From Candidatus Poribacteria bacterium (GTDB lineage: Bacteria; Poribacteria; WGA-4E; WGA-3G), in NCBI GenBank assembly GCA_028818705.1, contig JAPPNJ010000108.1, positions 1-64,000 of the forward strand: a stretch of 64,000 bases of DNA. Direction: 5' to 3'. The translations under genes were made by a program, and so were the position numbers. A model generated the notes under the pieces. That model did not search any database. It was not told the origin of the DNA and worked only from the letters and a program-made list of their open reading frames with translations. Positions within the stretch are counted from its first letter, which is position 1; each line of letters begins with the position of its first letter. Below are positions 42,674 to 51,896 of this stretch, piece after piece.

Positions 42674-44272
42674 ATGAAAACTTTTGAGACTCGAGGTCCT
42701 GTAGATGCTGCGCGAAACTATGTCGTTAAGCGCACGGCGGAACTTGCAGATTTCATCGCGCGCGTCAAACAGGGCCGATACATCGTTATCTTTGCCCCTC
42801 GACAAACTGGAAAAACAACTTTCTTCCGGTGGGCACTGGACGCCCTCGAAGCCGAAGGCATAACGTACTTCCCTATCCAACTGGATTTTGAAGCATATAA
42901 AAATCTGAACGCCTCCGTTTTTTACGGTGAACTCTACCAGGATATTCGTGAACAAATTGGAAAGATTTTCCAAAAACGAGGACACGTGCCATCGGAAGCA
43001 CTCTATCAATATCTTCAAGGGTCCCAGGTAATCGATCATCTGTCAATGCTACGGTTCTTTACGGAACTCGAAAATTTGCTAAAACCGCAGCGACTTGTGA
43101 TGATAATTGACGAGTTTGATGGCATCCCGAAATCTGCCGTCAGTGATTTTTTATATTCGCTCCGCCGCATCTACCTCTCTGGTGTAGACGCACGCTGCCC
43201 TTACAGCCTTGGTATCGTCGGTGTTAAAAGTATAACGCAACTTAACTATGACCGCTCCATCTCACCCTTCAATATTCAGGACGAATTCGCCTTGCCTAAC
43301 TTTACACTTGAACAGGTGCAGGAACTTCTTGGACAGTACACTGAGGGAGTCGGTCAACCCTTTGCCCCTGAAGTTATCAAAACACTCCACACACAGACAG
43401 CCGGTCAACCTTTTCTTGTTAATCGGTTTGCACAGATCCTCACTGAGGAACTTAACATTCCAAAAACCGAGTGCATCGACATAACACATTTTTCTGAAGC
43501 ACACACGCGGCTGCTGCGTGAACGGAACGTTAACATTCAACATCTCATAACAAATATCCGAAGGAATCCACGTTTTGAAACCCTTCTGATGGGCATTGTT
43601 TCTCGTGATAGAGGTATAGATTTTAACCTGGATAACGAATTTATTTCGGATCTCGCTACTTATGGTATCCTCACAGAAGGCACCGACGGAATGTGTGAAG
43701 TTGTCAACCCGATTTATCAGTATCGCATCATGAAAGCCTTCCAACCCCTGATAAATGGACTGGAGCACGAATACTTCCCAGAAGACGCAGAAACCGATTT
43801 TTTAGATTATCTTGCACCCAATGGACAGATTCGACTGCAGTCCTTACTTGATAACTTCCAGAATTTTATCGCCCGGGCGGGATACAGAATTCTGCAGGTG
43901 CCAGAGACTCCAAAAGAGTTCGTTGGACAATACCTCCTGTTTGCCTACCTTGACCAGTTTGTACGATTGGTAAACGGACGAATGTACCTTGAAGTGCAAA
44001 CAGGACGTGGTAGAATAGATCTGCTTATTCTACACAATTCGCAAAAGTACATCGTTGAAACCAAGATTTGGGAAGGAGAGCGTTCATACACAACAGGTAA
44101 GAAGCAGCTCGCAGCGTATATGCAGTTGGAGGGAGCAACCGAGGGATACTATGTCGTGTTCAATCATCGGAAAAATTCAACATCTCGGATAGAGACAGAA
44201 GTGATAGCGGACCTCACTATTCAGAGTTACGTTATCCCTGTGGTCCAAGAACGTCCTTCACAAGTATTGTAG
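42674..44272 (+). CDS. AAA-like ATPase fused to PD-(D/E)XK nuclease domain
   Basis: A 532-residue protein. The N-terminal ATPase has Walker A APRQTGKTT (41-49) and Walker B LVMIIDEFD (141-149). The middle is helical, with a winged-helix-like section (about 280-360). The C-terminal domain carries a PD-(D/E)XK core: E440, D449 in RIDLLIL, and E462/K464 in YIVETKIW, then a Gln in KKQLAAYM. Such AAA plus PDDEXK_9-like proteins are widespread and poorly understood, often in mobile or defence settings. Its position between a methyltransferase and a recognition-domain protein suggests a DNA-processing role. Confidence 0.82.
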   Translation: MKTFETRGPVDAARNYVVKRTAELADFIARVKQGRYIVIFAPRQTGKTTFFRWALDALEAEGITYFPIQLDFEAYKNLNASVFYGELYQDIREQIGKIFQKRGHVPSEALYQYLQGSQVIDHLSMLRFFTELENLLKPQRLVMIIDEFDGIPKSAVSDFLYSLRRIYLSGVDARCPYSLGIVGVKSITQLNYDRSISPFNIQDEFALPNFTLEQVQELLGQYTEGVGQPFAPEVIKTLHTQTAGQPFLVNRFAQILTEELNIPKTECIDITHFSEAHTRLLRERNVNIQHLITNIRRNPRFETLLMGIVSRDRGIDFNLDNEFISDLATYGILTEGTDGMCEVVNPIYQYRIMKAFQPLINGLEHEYFPEDAETDFLDYLAPNGQIRLQSLLDNFQNFIARAGYRILQVPETPKEFVGQYLLFAYLDQFVRLVNGRMYLEVQTGRGRIDLLILHNSQKYIVETKIWEGERSYTTGKKQLAAYMQLEGATEGYYVVFNHRKNSTSRIETEVIADLTIQSYVIPVVQERPSQVL

Positions 44273-44342
44273 TGTTCTTTGAACATAAAGATGATGGATA
44301 AAAAGTATTGAGAACCTCTGGATACTATTGGATTTGCTTATT

Positions 44343-44370
44343 CCTGTAGGAGCGAGCTGTGCTCGCGATT
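44343..44370 (+). repeat. REP-like hairpin (CCTGTAGGAGC family)
   Basis: CCTGTAGGA, GCGAGC, loop TGT, GCTCGC, GATTT. Same stem as the inverted copy at 35196. Confidence 0.7.
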
Positions 44371-44442
44371 TCTTTACATTTCCAAGGTCATTCAGTTTTA
44401 AGGAATAAATTTACCGATGTGAAGGAAATCTCTTGATGGCAG

Positions 44443-44488
44443 CCCGAATTTATTCGGGATAGTACATTTGCCCCGAACAAGTTCGGGC
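44443..44488 (+). repeat. Paired hairpins with related stems
   Basis: CCCGAAT/ATTCGGG (44443-44458) and CCCGAAC/GTTCGGG (44472-44487), two adjacent stems differing by one compensating pair. They lie just before the recognition-domain gene and overlap its longest possible but unlikely start. Confidence 0.6.
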
Positions 44489-44554
44489 ATCCGGATGGAA
44501 ATTATTCAAAAACTAAATAGCCCCGTTACCTTACAAGCAAAGGAAAAGAACTTT

Positions 44555-46003
44555 ATGACCAAAATAACACGAGACGATATTCAACGCATCGGTGATGCAG
44601 AAACGCTGTTGCACTTTCTGGAAGAAAAACTAAATTTGTCCATTCCGGAAGGCGCGACTCTCGCGCAGATAGCACTCCCTTTGCCACTCCCTTTCCTTGG
44701 ACTTGACAACTCGATCGCCCAACAAATCATAGACTGCCAAGATTTCAGCGGACTTCCTCAGCACGCTTTAGGTGAGCGAAGACCTTTCCTCATTCGGTTT
44801 CAAAGAGAACAAAACTATCCAGAGATTCTTCGCGGAGTGGCCAAAAGTCTTCACCAGAGAAATACCAACCCTGCAGATCTCCTATTTATGTGTGCGAATG
44901 AGCACTTTCGTCTATTTGCCCTAGCTTGCTTTAGCGATTCAGGGACAGAAGATTGGGCTGCTGAAGTCTTGAACATCTTTACTTGGACACAGGGGTACAC
45001 GCGCATCAATACAGGCTCTGAACATGACCTCTCGGTTATCTTTTCCGCTGAGGAAGAAACATCAACAGCGCCTGATGTTCCACCTGAAAGCAAGAAAACG
45101 TCTCCAAATGATAGAGGTAAGTCAAATCTGTCTGAAAACTTGCTAAACAAACTGCAAGAAACCAGAACACGCCTGGGGAACGATAGAGATATTAATATCC
45201 ATACTGGCATTAATCTAGGATACAAAAATGCTTTTGTCATAGATGAGGATACCCGTGAAAAGTTAATCGATGAGGACCCCAAAAGTGCCGATCTCATAGA
45301 ATTGTTTTTCGATTGTGATGGTATGCCTGAAAAGTGGAGGTGGTCAGAAAGGAACGTAATTTATATTCCAAACAGCAGAAACAAGCGGAAAGACGAACCG
45401 TGGCCCTGGTCACATATAAGAGATGAAACAGAAGTCGATCGAATTTTTAAAGAAGCCTATCCAGCAATCAGCGCGCACATGAATAAGTACAAAGATAACT
45501 TAAAAAAGGAATCAAATGCAAAGAAATCAAATGCAGTGGAATTTTATTGGGAATTCCCATCGCGTAGTATCCTTTCAGTGCTAGAACGTCCCAAGATCAT
45601 CTACCGAACTACTGCTATTTCCATGCAAGCAGCCTATGATAAATCGCATAGATTCCTTTTAAGTTCAACACACTTTATCCCAACAGAAGACCTCTCTCTG
45701 CTTGCAATTCTAAACAGCAAACTTCTCAACTGGTATGCCAGAAGGAAATGGAAGTCTCCAAATCCGAAGATCAATGCACTATCTTTTTCAAAACAAAATA
45801 TGGTAAAGGCCCCAATAGCCGAGAGGGAAGAAGAACAAAAAGCAAAACTTGCGGATTTAGTCCAACGCATACTTGACGATCCAGATAGCCTTGAAGTCCC
45901 TGACCTCGAACAAGAGATAGACGCATTGGTATACGAACTATATAAATCAACACCCGAGGAAATTGCGTTAATAGAGGAGGAATCCGACTCGTGGAAGCCT
46001 TAG
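44555..46003 (+). CDS. Stand-alone TaqI/Eco57I-type target recognition protein
   Basis: A 482-residue protein. Residues 1-165 resemble the N-terminal region of type IIG enzymes (ITRDDIQRIGDAETLLHFLEEKLNL..., DLLFMCANEHFRLFALACF). Residues about 190-425 match the TaqI-like C-terminal specificity domain: NIHTGINLGYKNAFVID, LIDEDPKSADLIELF, AYPAISAHMNKYKDNLKKE, VLERPKIIYRTTA and LLAILNSKLLNWYARRKWKSP. The methyltransferase core with its NPPY motif, normally between these parts, is missing. The ATG at 44555, after AAAGGA, is preferred to 44468 or 44495. It may supply specificity in trans to the 41221 methyltransferase. Confidence 0.78.
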   Translation: MTKITRDDIQRIGDAETLLHFLEEKLNLSIPEGATLAQIALPLPLPFLGLDNSIAQQIIDCQDFSGLPQHALGERRPFLIRFQREQNYPEILRGVAKSLHQRNTNPADLLFMCANEHFRLFALACFSDSGTEDWAAEVLNIFTWTQGYTRINTGSEHDLSVIFSAEEETSTAPDVPPESKKTSPNDRGKSNLSENLLNKLQETRTRLGNDRDINIHTGINLGYKNAFVIDEDTREKLIDEDPKSADLIELFFDCDGMPEKWRWSERNVIYIPNSRNKRKDEPWPWSHIRDETEVDRIFKEAYPAISAHMNKYKDNLKKESNAKKSNAVEFYWEFPSRSILSVLERPKIIYRTTAISMQAAYDKSHRFLLSSTHFIPTEDLSLLAILNSKLLNWYARRKWKSPNPKINALSFSKQNMVKAPIAEREEEQKAKLADLVQRILDDPDSLEVPDLEQEIDALVYELYKSTPEEIALIEEESDSWKP

Positions 46004-46120
46004 TCATCGGCGAGGGTTCGTAGCGTAGACTGTTCGTTTGCGCTATAAGAAACACAACCTAACAGGTTATGCTACAAAGATGGCAACTTACGTTAGAAGT
46101 ACTGAGAAAGGAAATAACTC

Positions 46121-47113
46121 ATGAAAGTCTTAGTCATCGGTGGGACAGGCAACATCAGTCGCGGGATCGTCGCGGCGTTGCAGAACCGAAATCATGAAGT
46201 CGTCCTGTTCAATCGCGGACAACATGCCGACCTACCGCCTTCAGATGTCCGCGTAATTTACGGCGACCGGCAGCATCGTGAAGACTTCGAGGCGAAAGTC
46301 AGTGCTGAAAATTGGGACGCTGTGATTGATATGATTAGCTTCAATGCAGACGATGCCGCCTCTGCACTCCGCGCATGCCAAGGACGCGTCGGACACTTCG
46401 TCCATTGCTCAACAGTGATGACCTACGGACCGCCGTTTAGCGGCATTAATCTCCCAGAGACAGCGCCGCTGCAAGGCACATCAGGCTACGGTCTTGGCAA
46501 AATCGCCGCGGATAATCTTTTGTTAGAGGCACAAGCACGCGACGGGTTCCCCGTAACCATCTTCAAACCCTCCTATACACATGGACCCGGCATGAACCTC
46601 CATCGACAAGTAGGAGGAGACGGGAGCTGGATTGATCGGCTACGGAAAGGAAAACCGATCCTCTCAGCAGGCGATGGACTGAATTATTTTCAATTTCTGT
46701 CATCTCGCGACGCCGGTTTTGCGTTTACAGATATATTGGAGAGATCTGACCACTTCGGTGAAATATACAACATCGTCCATCCGCAGGCACGCACATGGGA
46801 CGAGTGGCACCGTGCAGCGGCAGACGCACTCGGCGTTGATATAGAAATTGTGCATGTCTCGCAAGAGACCTTGATTGCAATGGCACCCGAACGATTTAGC
46901 GGGTTACACGGTAACTTCGGGCATACCCAAATCTTCAGCCATGAGAAACTCGCAGCAGTATTGCCTGAATTCAGCCCACAAATCCCGGTTACAGAGAGTG
47001 TCGCAGAAAACATCGCTTGGATGGACAAACACAACCTCGTTCCAGATAGCGATGCAGACGATTTGGAAGACCAAATTATCGAAACAGTTCGCAATTTACC
47101 CCGCATCCGGTAG
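46121..47113 (+). CDS. NAD-dependent epimerase/dehydratase (extended SDR)
   Basis: A 330-residue protein with the nucleotide fold start VLVIGGTGNISRGIVAALQNRNHEVVLFNRG and later VGHFVHCSTVMTYG, then GYGLGKIAADNLL. The usual YxxxK is altered (YGLGK), as in CSP41-like atypical extended SDRs that bind nucleic acid or lack classical chemistry. A PhyH gene follows 15 bp downstream, so the two are probably co-transcribed. Confidence 0.85.
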   Translation: MKVLVIGGTGNISRGIVAALQNRNHEVVLFNRGQHADLPPSDVRVIYGDRQHREDFEAKVSAENWDAVIDMISFNADDAASALRACQGRVGHFVHCSTVMTYGPPFSGINLPETAPLQGTSGYGLGKIAADNLLLEAQARDGFPVTIFKPSYTHGPGMNLHRQVGGDGSWIDRLRKGKPILSAGDGLNYFQFLSSRDAGFAFTDILERSDHFGEIYNIVHPQARTWDEWHRAAADALGVDIEIVHVSQETLIAMAPERFSGLHGNFGHTQIFSHEKLAAVLPEFSPQIPVTESVAENIAWMDKHNLVPDSDADDLEDQIIETVRNLPRIR

Positions 47114-47128
47114 GGTAGAGGTAAGAAT

Positions 47129-47941
47129 ATGTTAAAAATCAACTCAGCGTTAGATTCAGAAAGACTCGACCTTGTTGAACAAGACTTGCGTGAAGTCGGC
47201 TTCCACATCATCGAAAATGTAATTACCGCTGAAGAGGCAGACGAAGCGCGCGAATCAATCTGGAAATTGGTCGATGAAGATATTGCTAACGGATACGACC
47301 ACAGTTACGGAGACGGTAAAATCCGACGTGTTTGGGCAATTGTCGGGAAAGCACCCATCTTCCGGTGGTTTATCCAGCACCCGACCGTTGTGGCAGTATG
47401 GAAACGGATGCTCGGCGAAGATGTCATCGCCTCTACATTTACAGCAAATATCGTCGGACCTGGCGCACCAGCAGGCGGTTGGCATATCGACTATCCGTAT
47501 TGGGCGATGCAAGCCCCTTTCCCGTCTGGTTCGCTAACGGGACAGACGGTTTGGATGCTGGACGATTTTACGGTAGAAAACGGGGCAACAGCGTGTATTC
47601 CAGAATCACACAAAACGCTGCGCCGTCCCGAATTGGGAGAAGCAGAGGGGCTTGAGGTGGCTATTGCTGCCGCGCCGAAAGGCTCAATCATGTTCACAAA
47701 CGGTGCAATTTGGCATCAGTCTCGACCGAACCTAACAGACACACCACGTGTTGGACTACTGGGTATGTACAACCGCTCAGTTATTTATCCACAAGAGGAT
47801 ATGCCGCGCCAGTTGACTGACATCGAATTGGCAGGTGAAAGCGATACACTAAAACAACTGTTGGGCAGAAATATCCCTTTCCGCGATCCTAATCACGAAC
47901 AGAATTGGCATCGGACGGACACTGGGTTCCGCCAAGTCTAA
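47129..47941 (+). CDS. Phytanoyl-CoA dioxygenase (PhyH) family protein 3
   Basis: A 270-residue Fe(II)/2-oxoglutarate oxygenase: GGWHIDYPYWAMQAP (HxD, about 118-120), TVWMLDDFTVENGATACIPESH and FTNGAIWHQSRPNLTDTPRVGLLGMY, with the distal His and the oxoglutarate Arg. It is paired with the epimerase upstream. Confidence 0.92.
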   Translation: MLKINSALDSERLDLVEQDLREVGFHIIENVITAEEADEARESIWKLVDEDIANGYDHSYGDGKIRRVWAIVGKAPIFRWFIQHPTVVAVWKRMLGEDVIASTFTANIVGPGAPAGGWHIDYPYWAMQAPFPSGSLTGQTVWMLDDFTVENGATACIPESHKTLRRPELGEAEGLEVAIAAAPKGSIMFTNGAIWHQSRPNLTDTPRVGLLGMYNRSVIYPQEDMPRQLTDIELAGESDTLKQLLGRNIPFRDPNHEQNWHRTDTGFRQV

Positions 47942-48048
47942 GAAAACATGCAAGTAGATTTTATCATCATCTTCATTTTCAAAACTTCATGCTTTAGCTT
48001 GGAGATGTAGAAAATGCTATTAAACAATTAAACAAACGGAAATTTGAA

Positions 48049-48666
48049 ATGAATAATAAATTGGATTTGAAAAAAGAATATAAGAGATATTTCTATCCAG
48101 ATATAGTGCCTGAAATTTTCAGGTTAGAACCTTTTCGATATCTATTAATTGAAGGTTCAGGTTCACCTGACAGTAAGGAATTTTCAGAATCATGTTCTAC
48201 GCTTTTCTCAGCGATGTATACAATCAAATTCCAGAAAAAGAATGAAAATATGGATTTTATTGTTCCTCCATTAGAAGGTTTATGGTGGTCGGAAAATATC
48301 AGTGACTTTGCTAATAATATAAGAGATAATTGGCAATGGTTGCTTATGATAATGTTGCCCGAATACATTGTATTAACCGATCTGAAAGAAGCATTAATTG
48401 AATTAAAAAAAAAGAACAAGAAAACAAACTTACATGAAAAACTTAGAATTGAAAAACTATCAGAAGATGTAGTTGTTCAGGTAATGTATGAAGGTCCGTT
48501 TTCGGGAGAAGGAGATACTATAAGGAATATGCACTCGTTTGCAGAAACTTTAGGATATGAACTTATAGGCAAGCACCATGAAATTTACTTGTCTGATTTC
48601 CGTAGAACTGACCCCCAGAAATTAAAAACAGTATTAAGACAACCGATAAAATTAATATCAAAATAA
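48049..48666 (+). CDS. GyrI-like small-molecule-binding domain protein
   Basis: A 205-residue protein of the GyrI-like/AraC effector-binding type (EPFRYLLIEGSGSPDSKEF, VPPLEGLWWSEN, VQVMYEGPFSGEGDTIRNMHSFAETLGYELIGKHHEIYLSDFRRT). No DNA-binding domain is attached. Its codon usage is strikingly AT-rich (many AAA, AAT, ATA codons) compared with neighbours, suggesting recent transfer, perhaps from a Firmicute or Bacteroidete. Confidence 0.85.
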   Translation: MNNKLDLKKEYKRYFYPDIVPEIFRLEPFRYLLIEGSGSPDSKEFSESCSTLFSAMYTIKFQKKNENMDFIVPPLEGLWWSENISDFANNIRDNWQWLLMIMLPEYIVLTDLKEALIELKKKNKKTNLHEKLRIEKLSEDVVVQVMYEGPFSGEGDTIRNMHSFAETLGYELIGKHHEIYLSDFRRTDPQKLKTVLRQPIKLISK

Positions 48667-48674
48667 AAAGGAAT

Positions 48675-48694
48675 CTCCAATCTTTAGATTGGAG
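48675..48694 (+). terminator. Hairpin after the GyrI-like gene
   Basis: CTCCAATC, loop TTTA, GATTGGAG, 9 bp after the stop codon. A perfect 8-bp stem, but without a following T-run, so factor-independent termination is only possible. Confidence 0.4.
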
Positions 48695-48771
48695 AGGATG
48701 TCAACTGGGAATTCATACGACAAAAGTTTCTGTCATGATGTATTACAGTTTCAAATTTAAGGAGGGCATTT

Positions 48772-49818
48772 ATGCCAGTTTTATCTCATGATGTGTTGAG
48801 AAAGTTTGTATATGATATATATCGCGGTGCCGGCGGTACAGATGAAGATGCACGCATCGTCAGTGACCACGTCGTCGATTCTAACCTTGTCGGACACGAT
48901 TCGCACGGGGTCATCAACGCCCCGAACTACATCGGTGGAATGGACGGTGGTCCCGCTGCAGACAAAATGGAGATTGTCAGAGAAAGCGGGGCAGCCACGG
49001 TTATAAACGCCAATGGTGCGCTTGGTATGGTAGCCGCACGTAAAGCCATGGAAATGGCTATCGAAAAAGCACAAACCTGCACTATCGGTGCGGTCGGTTT
49101 ACACCGATGTGGACACGCAGGGAGGATGGGTGAATACCCACCGATCGCAGCACGGTCTGGCATGATCGGTATCGTCCTACTCAACGGCGGTGGACGATTT
49201 ATGCATCCACACGGCGGTACTTCTCGTAGATTGCCACCGAATCCGATTGCGATCTCGGTGCCACGTCAAGGTGGCGAACCGCTCCTCTTGGATATGACAC
49301 TCAGTGTGGTTGCAGGCGGGAAACTACTTGTCCAGACCGCCCGCGGCGAATCTATACCTGAAGGCTGGATGATAGATGCCGAAGGTAAACCGCTCACCGA
49401 CCCGAATGCATTCCGCGAGCGTCCAGACGATACAGCCGTTATGCCCCTCGGCGGTTTTCAGTTCGGACACAAAGGGTTTGGACTCGGCGTAATGATAGAT
49501 GCTATCGCCGGTGGACTCTCCTGGGCAGGATGTAGTCGCGATAATCCGACCCGTGGTGCAAGTGGCATTGTAATGTTTGCGATTAAAATTGAGGATTTCA
49601 TCGACTTAGCAGATTATGAACAAGAGATTGGGTATCTTGTAGAGTGGGTGAAATCATCTGCTCGGCTGCCGGACATTGATGAAATCTATGTCCCCGGAGA
49701 ATTTGAGGAACGAAGCCGCGAGAAACGCCTGCGCGAGGGAATACCGATCGAGGAACCAACCTGGAATCGCCTTGTTGAAGCCGCAGAACGTTTCGATATC
49801 GCAGTCCCCAGTCTCTAA
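48772..49818 (+). CDS. Ldh family oxidoreductase
   Basis: A 348-residue NAD(P)-dependent malate/L-lactate/ureidoglycolate dehydrogenase-like protein, unrelated to classical Rossmann LDH. Family segments: DSNLVGHDSHGVINAPNYI (catalytic His), GALGMVAARKAMEMAIEKA, VGLHRCGHAGRMGEYP and FQFGHKGFGLGVMIDAIAGGLSWAG. The substrate among 2-hydroxyacids is not determined. The start follows AAGGAGGG. Confidence 0.92.
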   Translation: MPVLSHDVLRKFVYDIYRGAGGTDEDARIVSDHVVDSNLVGHDSHGVINAPNYIGGMDGGPAADKMEIVRESGAATVINANGALGMVAARKAMEMAIEKAQTCTIGAVGLHRCGHAGRMGEYPPIAARSGMIGIVLLNGGGRFMHPHGGTSRRLPPNPIAISVPRQGGEPLLLDMTLSVVAGGKLLVQTARGESIPEGWMIDAEGKPLTDPNAFRERPDDTAVMPLGGFQFGHKGFGLGVMIDAIAGGLSWAGCSRDNPTRGASGIVMFAIKIEDFIDLADYEQEIGYLVEWVKSSARLPDIDEIYVPGEFEERSREKRLREGIPIEEPTWNRLVEAAERFDIAVPSL

Positions 49819-49963
49819 CATAAGTTAGTCGAATTGGTTACCGGTTTGTGGCACCCAAAATGTTCACGACTGCCATAAACCCGTAACTAACAACCGAAAG
49901 GAAATCTGCATAGCAGATTTCCGTACTGACCGGGGACTGCTAACAACCAATAGGAGGCAGAAA

Positions 49964-50563
49964 ATGAGAATCTGCAGTTTGTTTGTTTTGCTTATCGGCA
50001 TTGCGGGGTGTGCTGCGCTGAATCAGCCCATCAATGAGATGACAGCGTCACGCCTGACCTGTGACTCTAACCCGGAATTTGTGGACGGTAATCTGGAGAC
50101 GGAAAGTACATTCGTAGTGAATGGGTTTGTCCGAAAAGCTTACCACCTTTTTGAGGGAGAGGGTCGACGACTCGCCTATGCCCAACGGCGTTATATGACG
50201 CAAGTTGAAGGACAGCGCCGTACAGAAGCGATTATTAAACTCGATGCTCCGACCCACGTCTCCTATGTGGAAGTCTACCCAGCATCGAGGCGAATCCAGA
50301 ACTTTGCGATGATGACAACGACCGAGGATCCCCCACGCTTCGATGTCGCCTTCGAGCGTGTATCCGATAAACAACATGAGGATATAGAAGGACTGAATCC
50401 TGTCCGTTTTCGGATCGAACGAGAAGTGCTTTATCTACGGATGAGCGCAGATGGCATCGAAGATAGACAAAATTCCGTTCAGGGCGCAAATTCAAGTGTT
50501 GAGATACCATTAATAGGAGCTTCAATCCGCGAAGTCAAATTTTACGTACGTCAGACCCCATAA
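49964..50563 (+). CDS. Lipoprotein, tandem family member 1
   Basis: A 199-residue lipoprotein with lipobox IAGC (Cys about 16). Shared pattern with the next two genes: SRLTCDSNPEFVDGNLETESTF, EGQRRTEAIIKLDAPTHVSYVEVYPASR, PVRFRIEREVLYLRMSADGIEDR and a terminal GASIREVKFYVR. The strand pattern suggests a discoidin-like (F5/8 type C) beta sandwich that may bind surface glycan; this is inference. It has an AGGAGG site. Confidence 0.72.
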   Translation: MRICSLFVLLIGIAGCAALNQPINEMTASRLTCDSNPEFVDGNLETESTFVVNGFVRKAYHLFEGEGRRLAYAQRRYMTQVEGQRRTEAIIKLDAPTHVSYVEVYPASRRIQNFAMMTTTEDPPRFDVAFERVSDKQHEDIEGLNPVRFRIEREVLYLRMSADGIEDRQNSVQGANSSVEIPLIGASIREVKFYVRQTP

Positions 50564-50581
50564 CCAGAAAGAGAGAAGAAA

Positions 50582-51259
50582 ATGAATAAATTGGTGTTCA
50601 GTATCCTATTGCTTCTGATATCCGGTGTTGTGGGATGTGCCATATTGCAAGAGTCTGCTCCCGTGGAAATTTCGGCTTCCCGTCTCACTTGCAAGAAAAA
50701 CCCTGAGATGGTAGATGGCGATTTGGAAACGATAGGGATCTTCGAAACAGATGGAACTATCCAAAAAGGACCCGGACGCAGGGGGCAATATCAGCGTCGA
50801 GTGGAAGGCAGCCTCAGAACAGAAACGTTGATTAAACTTGACGCACCAACGTACATTGCCTATGTTGAAGTCTATCCTGCTTCAACTATTCCGCGTTTCT
50901 CCTTGGATATCACTGTCGAAGAAAAGTTGTCAAATCGGCCGCTGACTTTTGAACCGGTCAAAGACAAACGCGGTGAAAAAGCCGAAGGCGAACAACCCAT
51001 TAGGTTCCAAATTGGTCGAAACATCCTCTATCTACGGTTGACGGCTTACGCATTGGAAGACCCGGAAAACGTTGGCGTATACAACGAGGCTAATATCAGA
51101 AAGATGGAGGCTGCACTAAAATCAGGGGAAGCAAGTCCAGAGGCGATTAAGAGACTGCAACAACAGTGGGAAAGGCAGAAACGAAGGGGAGCAATGCAAA
51201 TTGACCTCAAAGGTGCTGCGATCCGAGAAGTTAAATTCTACGGACGAGAGCCATCATAA
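50582..51259 (+). CDS. Lipoprotein, tandem family member 2
   Basis: A 225-residue paralogue, lipobox VVGC, starting 18 bp after member 1. It keeps ASRLTCKKNPEMVDGDLETIG, VEGSLRTETLIKLDAPTYIAYVEVYPAS and GAAIREVKFYGR. It has an extra helical insert (IRKMEAALKSGEASPEAIKRLQQQWERQKRRG) near the C-terminus that the other two lack. The DNA around the lipobox and mature N-terminus is nearly identical to member 3. Confidence 0.72.
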   Translation: MNKLVFSILLLLISGVVGCAILQESAPVEISASRLTCKKNPEMVDGDLETIGIFETDGTIQKGPGRRGQYQRRVEGSLRTETLIKLDAPTYIAYVEVYPASTIPRFSLDITVEEKLSNRPLTFEPVKDKRGEKAEGEQPIRFQIGRNILYLRLTAYALEDPENVGVYNEANIRKMEAALKSGEASPEAIKRLQQQWERQKRRGAMQIDLKGAAIREVKFYGREPS

Positions 51260-51293
51260 GAAAGTTTTACGCATCTTATGAAAGGAGAAAAAA

Positions 51294-51896
51294 ATGAAAG
51301 TCCGAGTGTTCAACATTTTATTTTCTTCACTACTCGGTGCTATGGGCTGTGCTATATTGCAAGAGTCTGCTCCCGTGGAAATTTCGGCTTCCCGTCTCAC
51401 TTGCAAGGAAAATCCTGAGATGGTAGATGGGGACTTGAAAACAGTAGGTACCTTTACACCGAAGGGCACTATTCGAAAAGGATTCGAGCGGGCTGGATCT
51501 GTATTCAGGCGGCAGCAGTATCAGCGGCAGTACCAGCGTCGAGTAGAAGGCAGCCTCAGAACGGAAACGCTGATTAAACTTGACGTGCCAACATACATCG
51601 CCTATGTTGAAATCTATCCCGCCTCAATCATCCGTAATCTTGTTTTAGATACCACCACCGAAGTAAAACCGCCGAAGCGGGCACTCTCATTTGAAGCTAT
51701 AGAGGATAAGCGCGGTCAAAAAATAGAAGGCACACAACCTGTGAGGTTCCAGATTGGACGGGAAATTCTCTATCTGTGGCTGTCAGCTAACGCTTTGGAA
51801 GATCGCGATAATGTGTCACACGACGATGAAGATCAAGAGATGCAAATACCACTCAAAGGTGCTGCGATCAGCGAAGTTAAATTCTACGGGCGGTAG
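51294..51896 (+). CDS. Lipoprotein, tandem family member 3
   Basis: A 200-residue paralogue with lipobox AMGC. It shares with member 2 an almost unchanged stretch from the lipobox to MVDGDL, so the two split recently or have undergone gene conversion. A distinct Arg/Gln-rich insert (FRRQQYQRQYQRRVEGS) expands a short repeat present once in member 2. It ends GAAISEVKFYGR. Confidence 0.72.
   Translation: MKVRVFNILFSSLLGAMGCAILQESAPVEISASRLTCKENPEMVDGDLKTVGTFTPKGTIRKGFERAGSVFRRQQYQRQYQRRVEGSLRTETLIKLDVPTYIAYVEIYPASIIRNLVLDTTTEVKPPKRALSFEAIEDKRGQKIEGTQPVRFQIGREILYLWLSANALEDRDNVSHDDEDQEMQIPLKGAAISEVKFYGR

Noticed and set aside
49964..51896. The three lipoproteins as one gene broken by frameshifts
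   Set aside because: Each has its own Shine-Dalgarno, signal peptide and lipobox, and each ends with the same conserved C-terminal motif.
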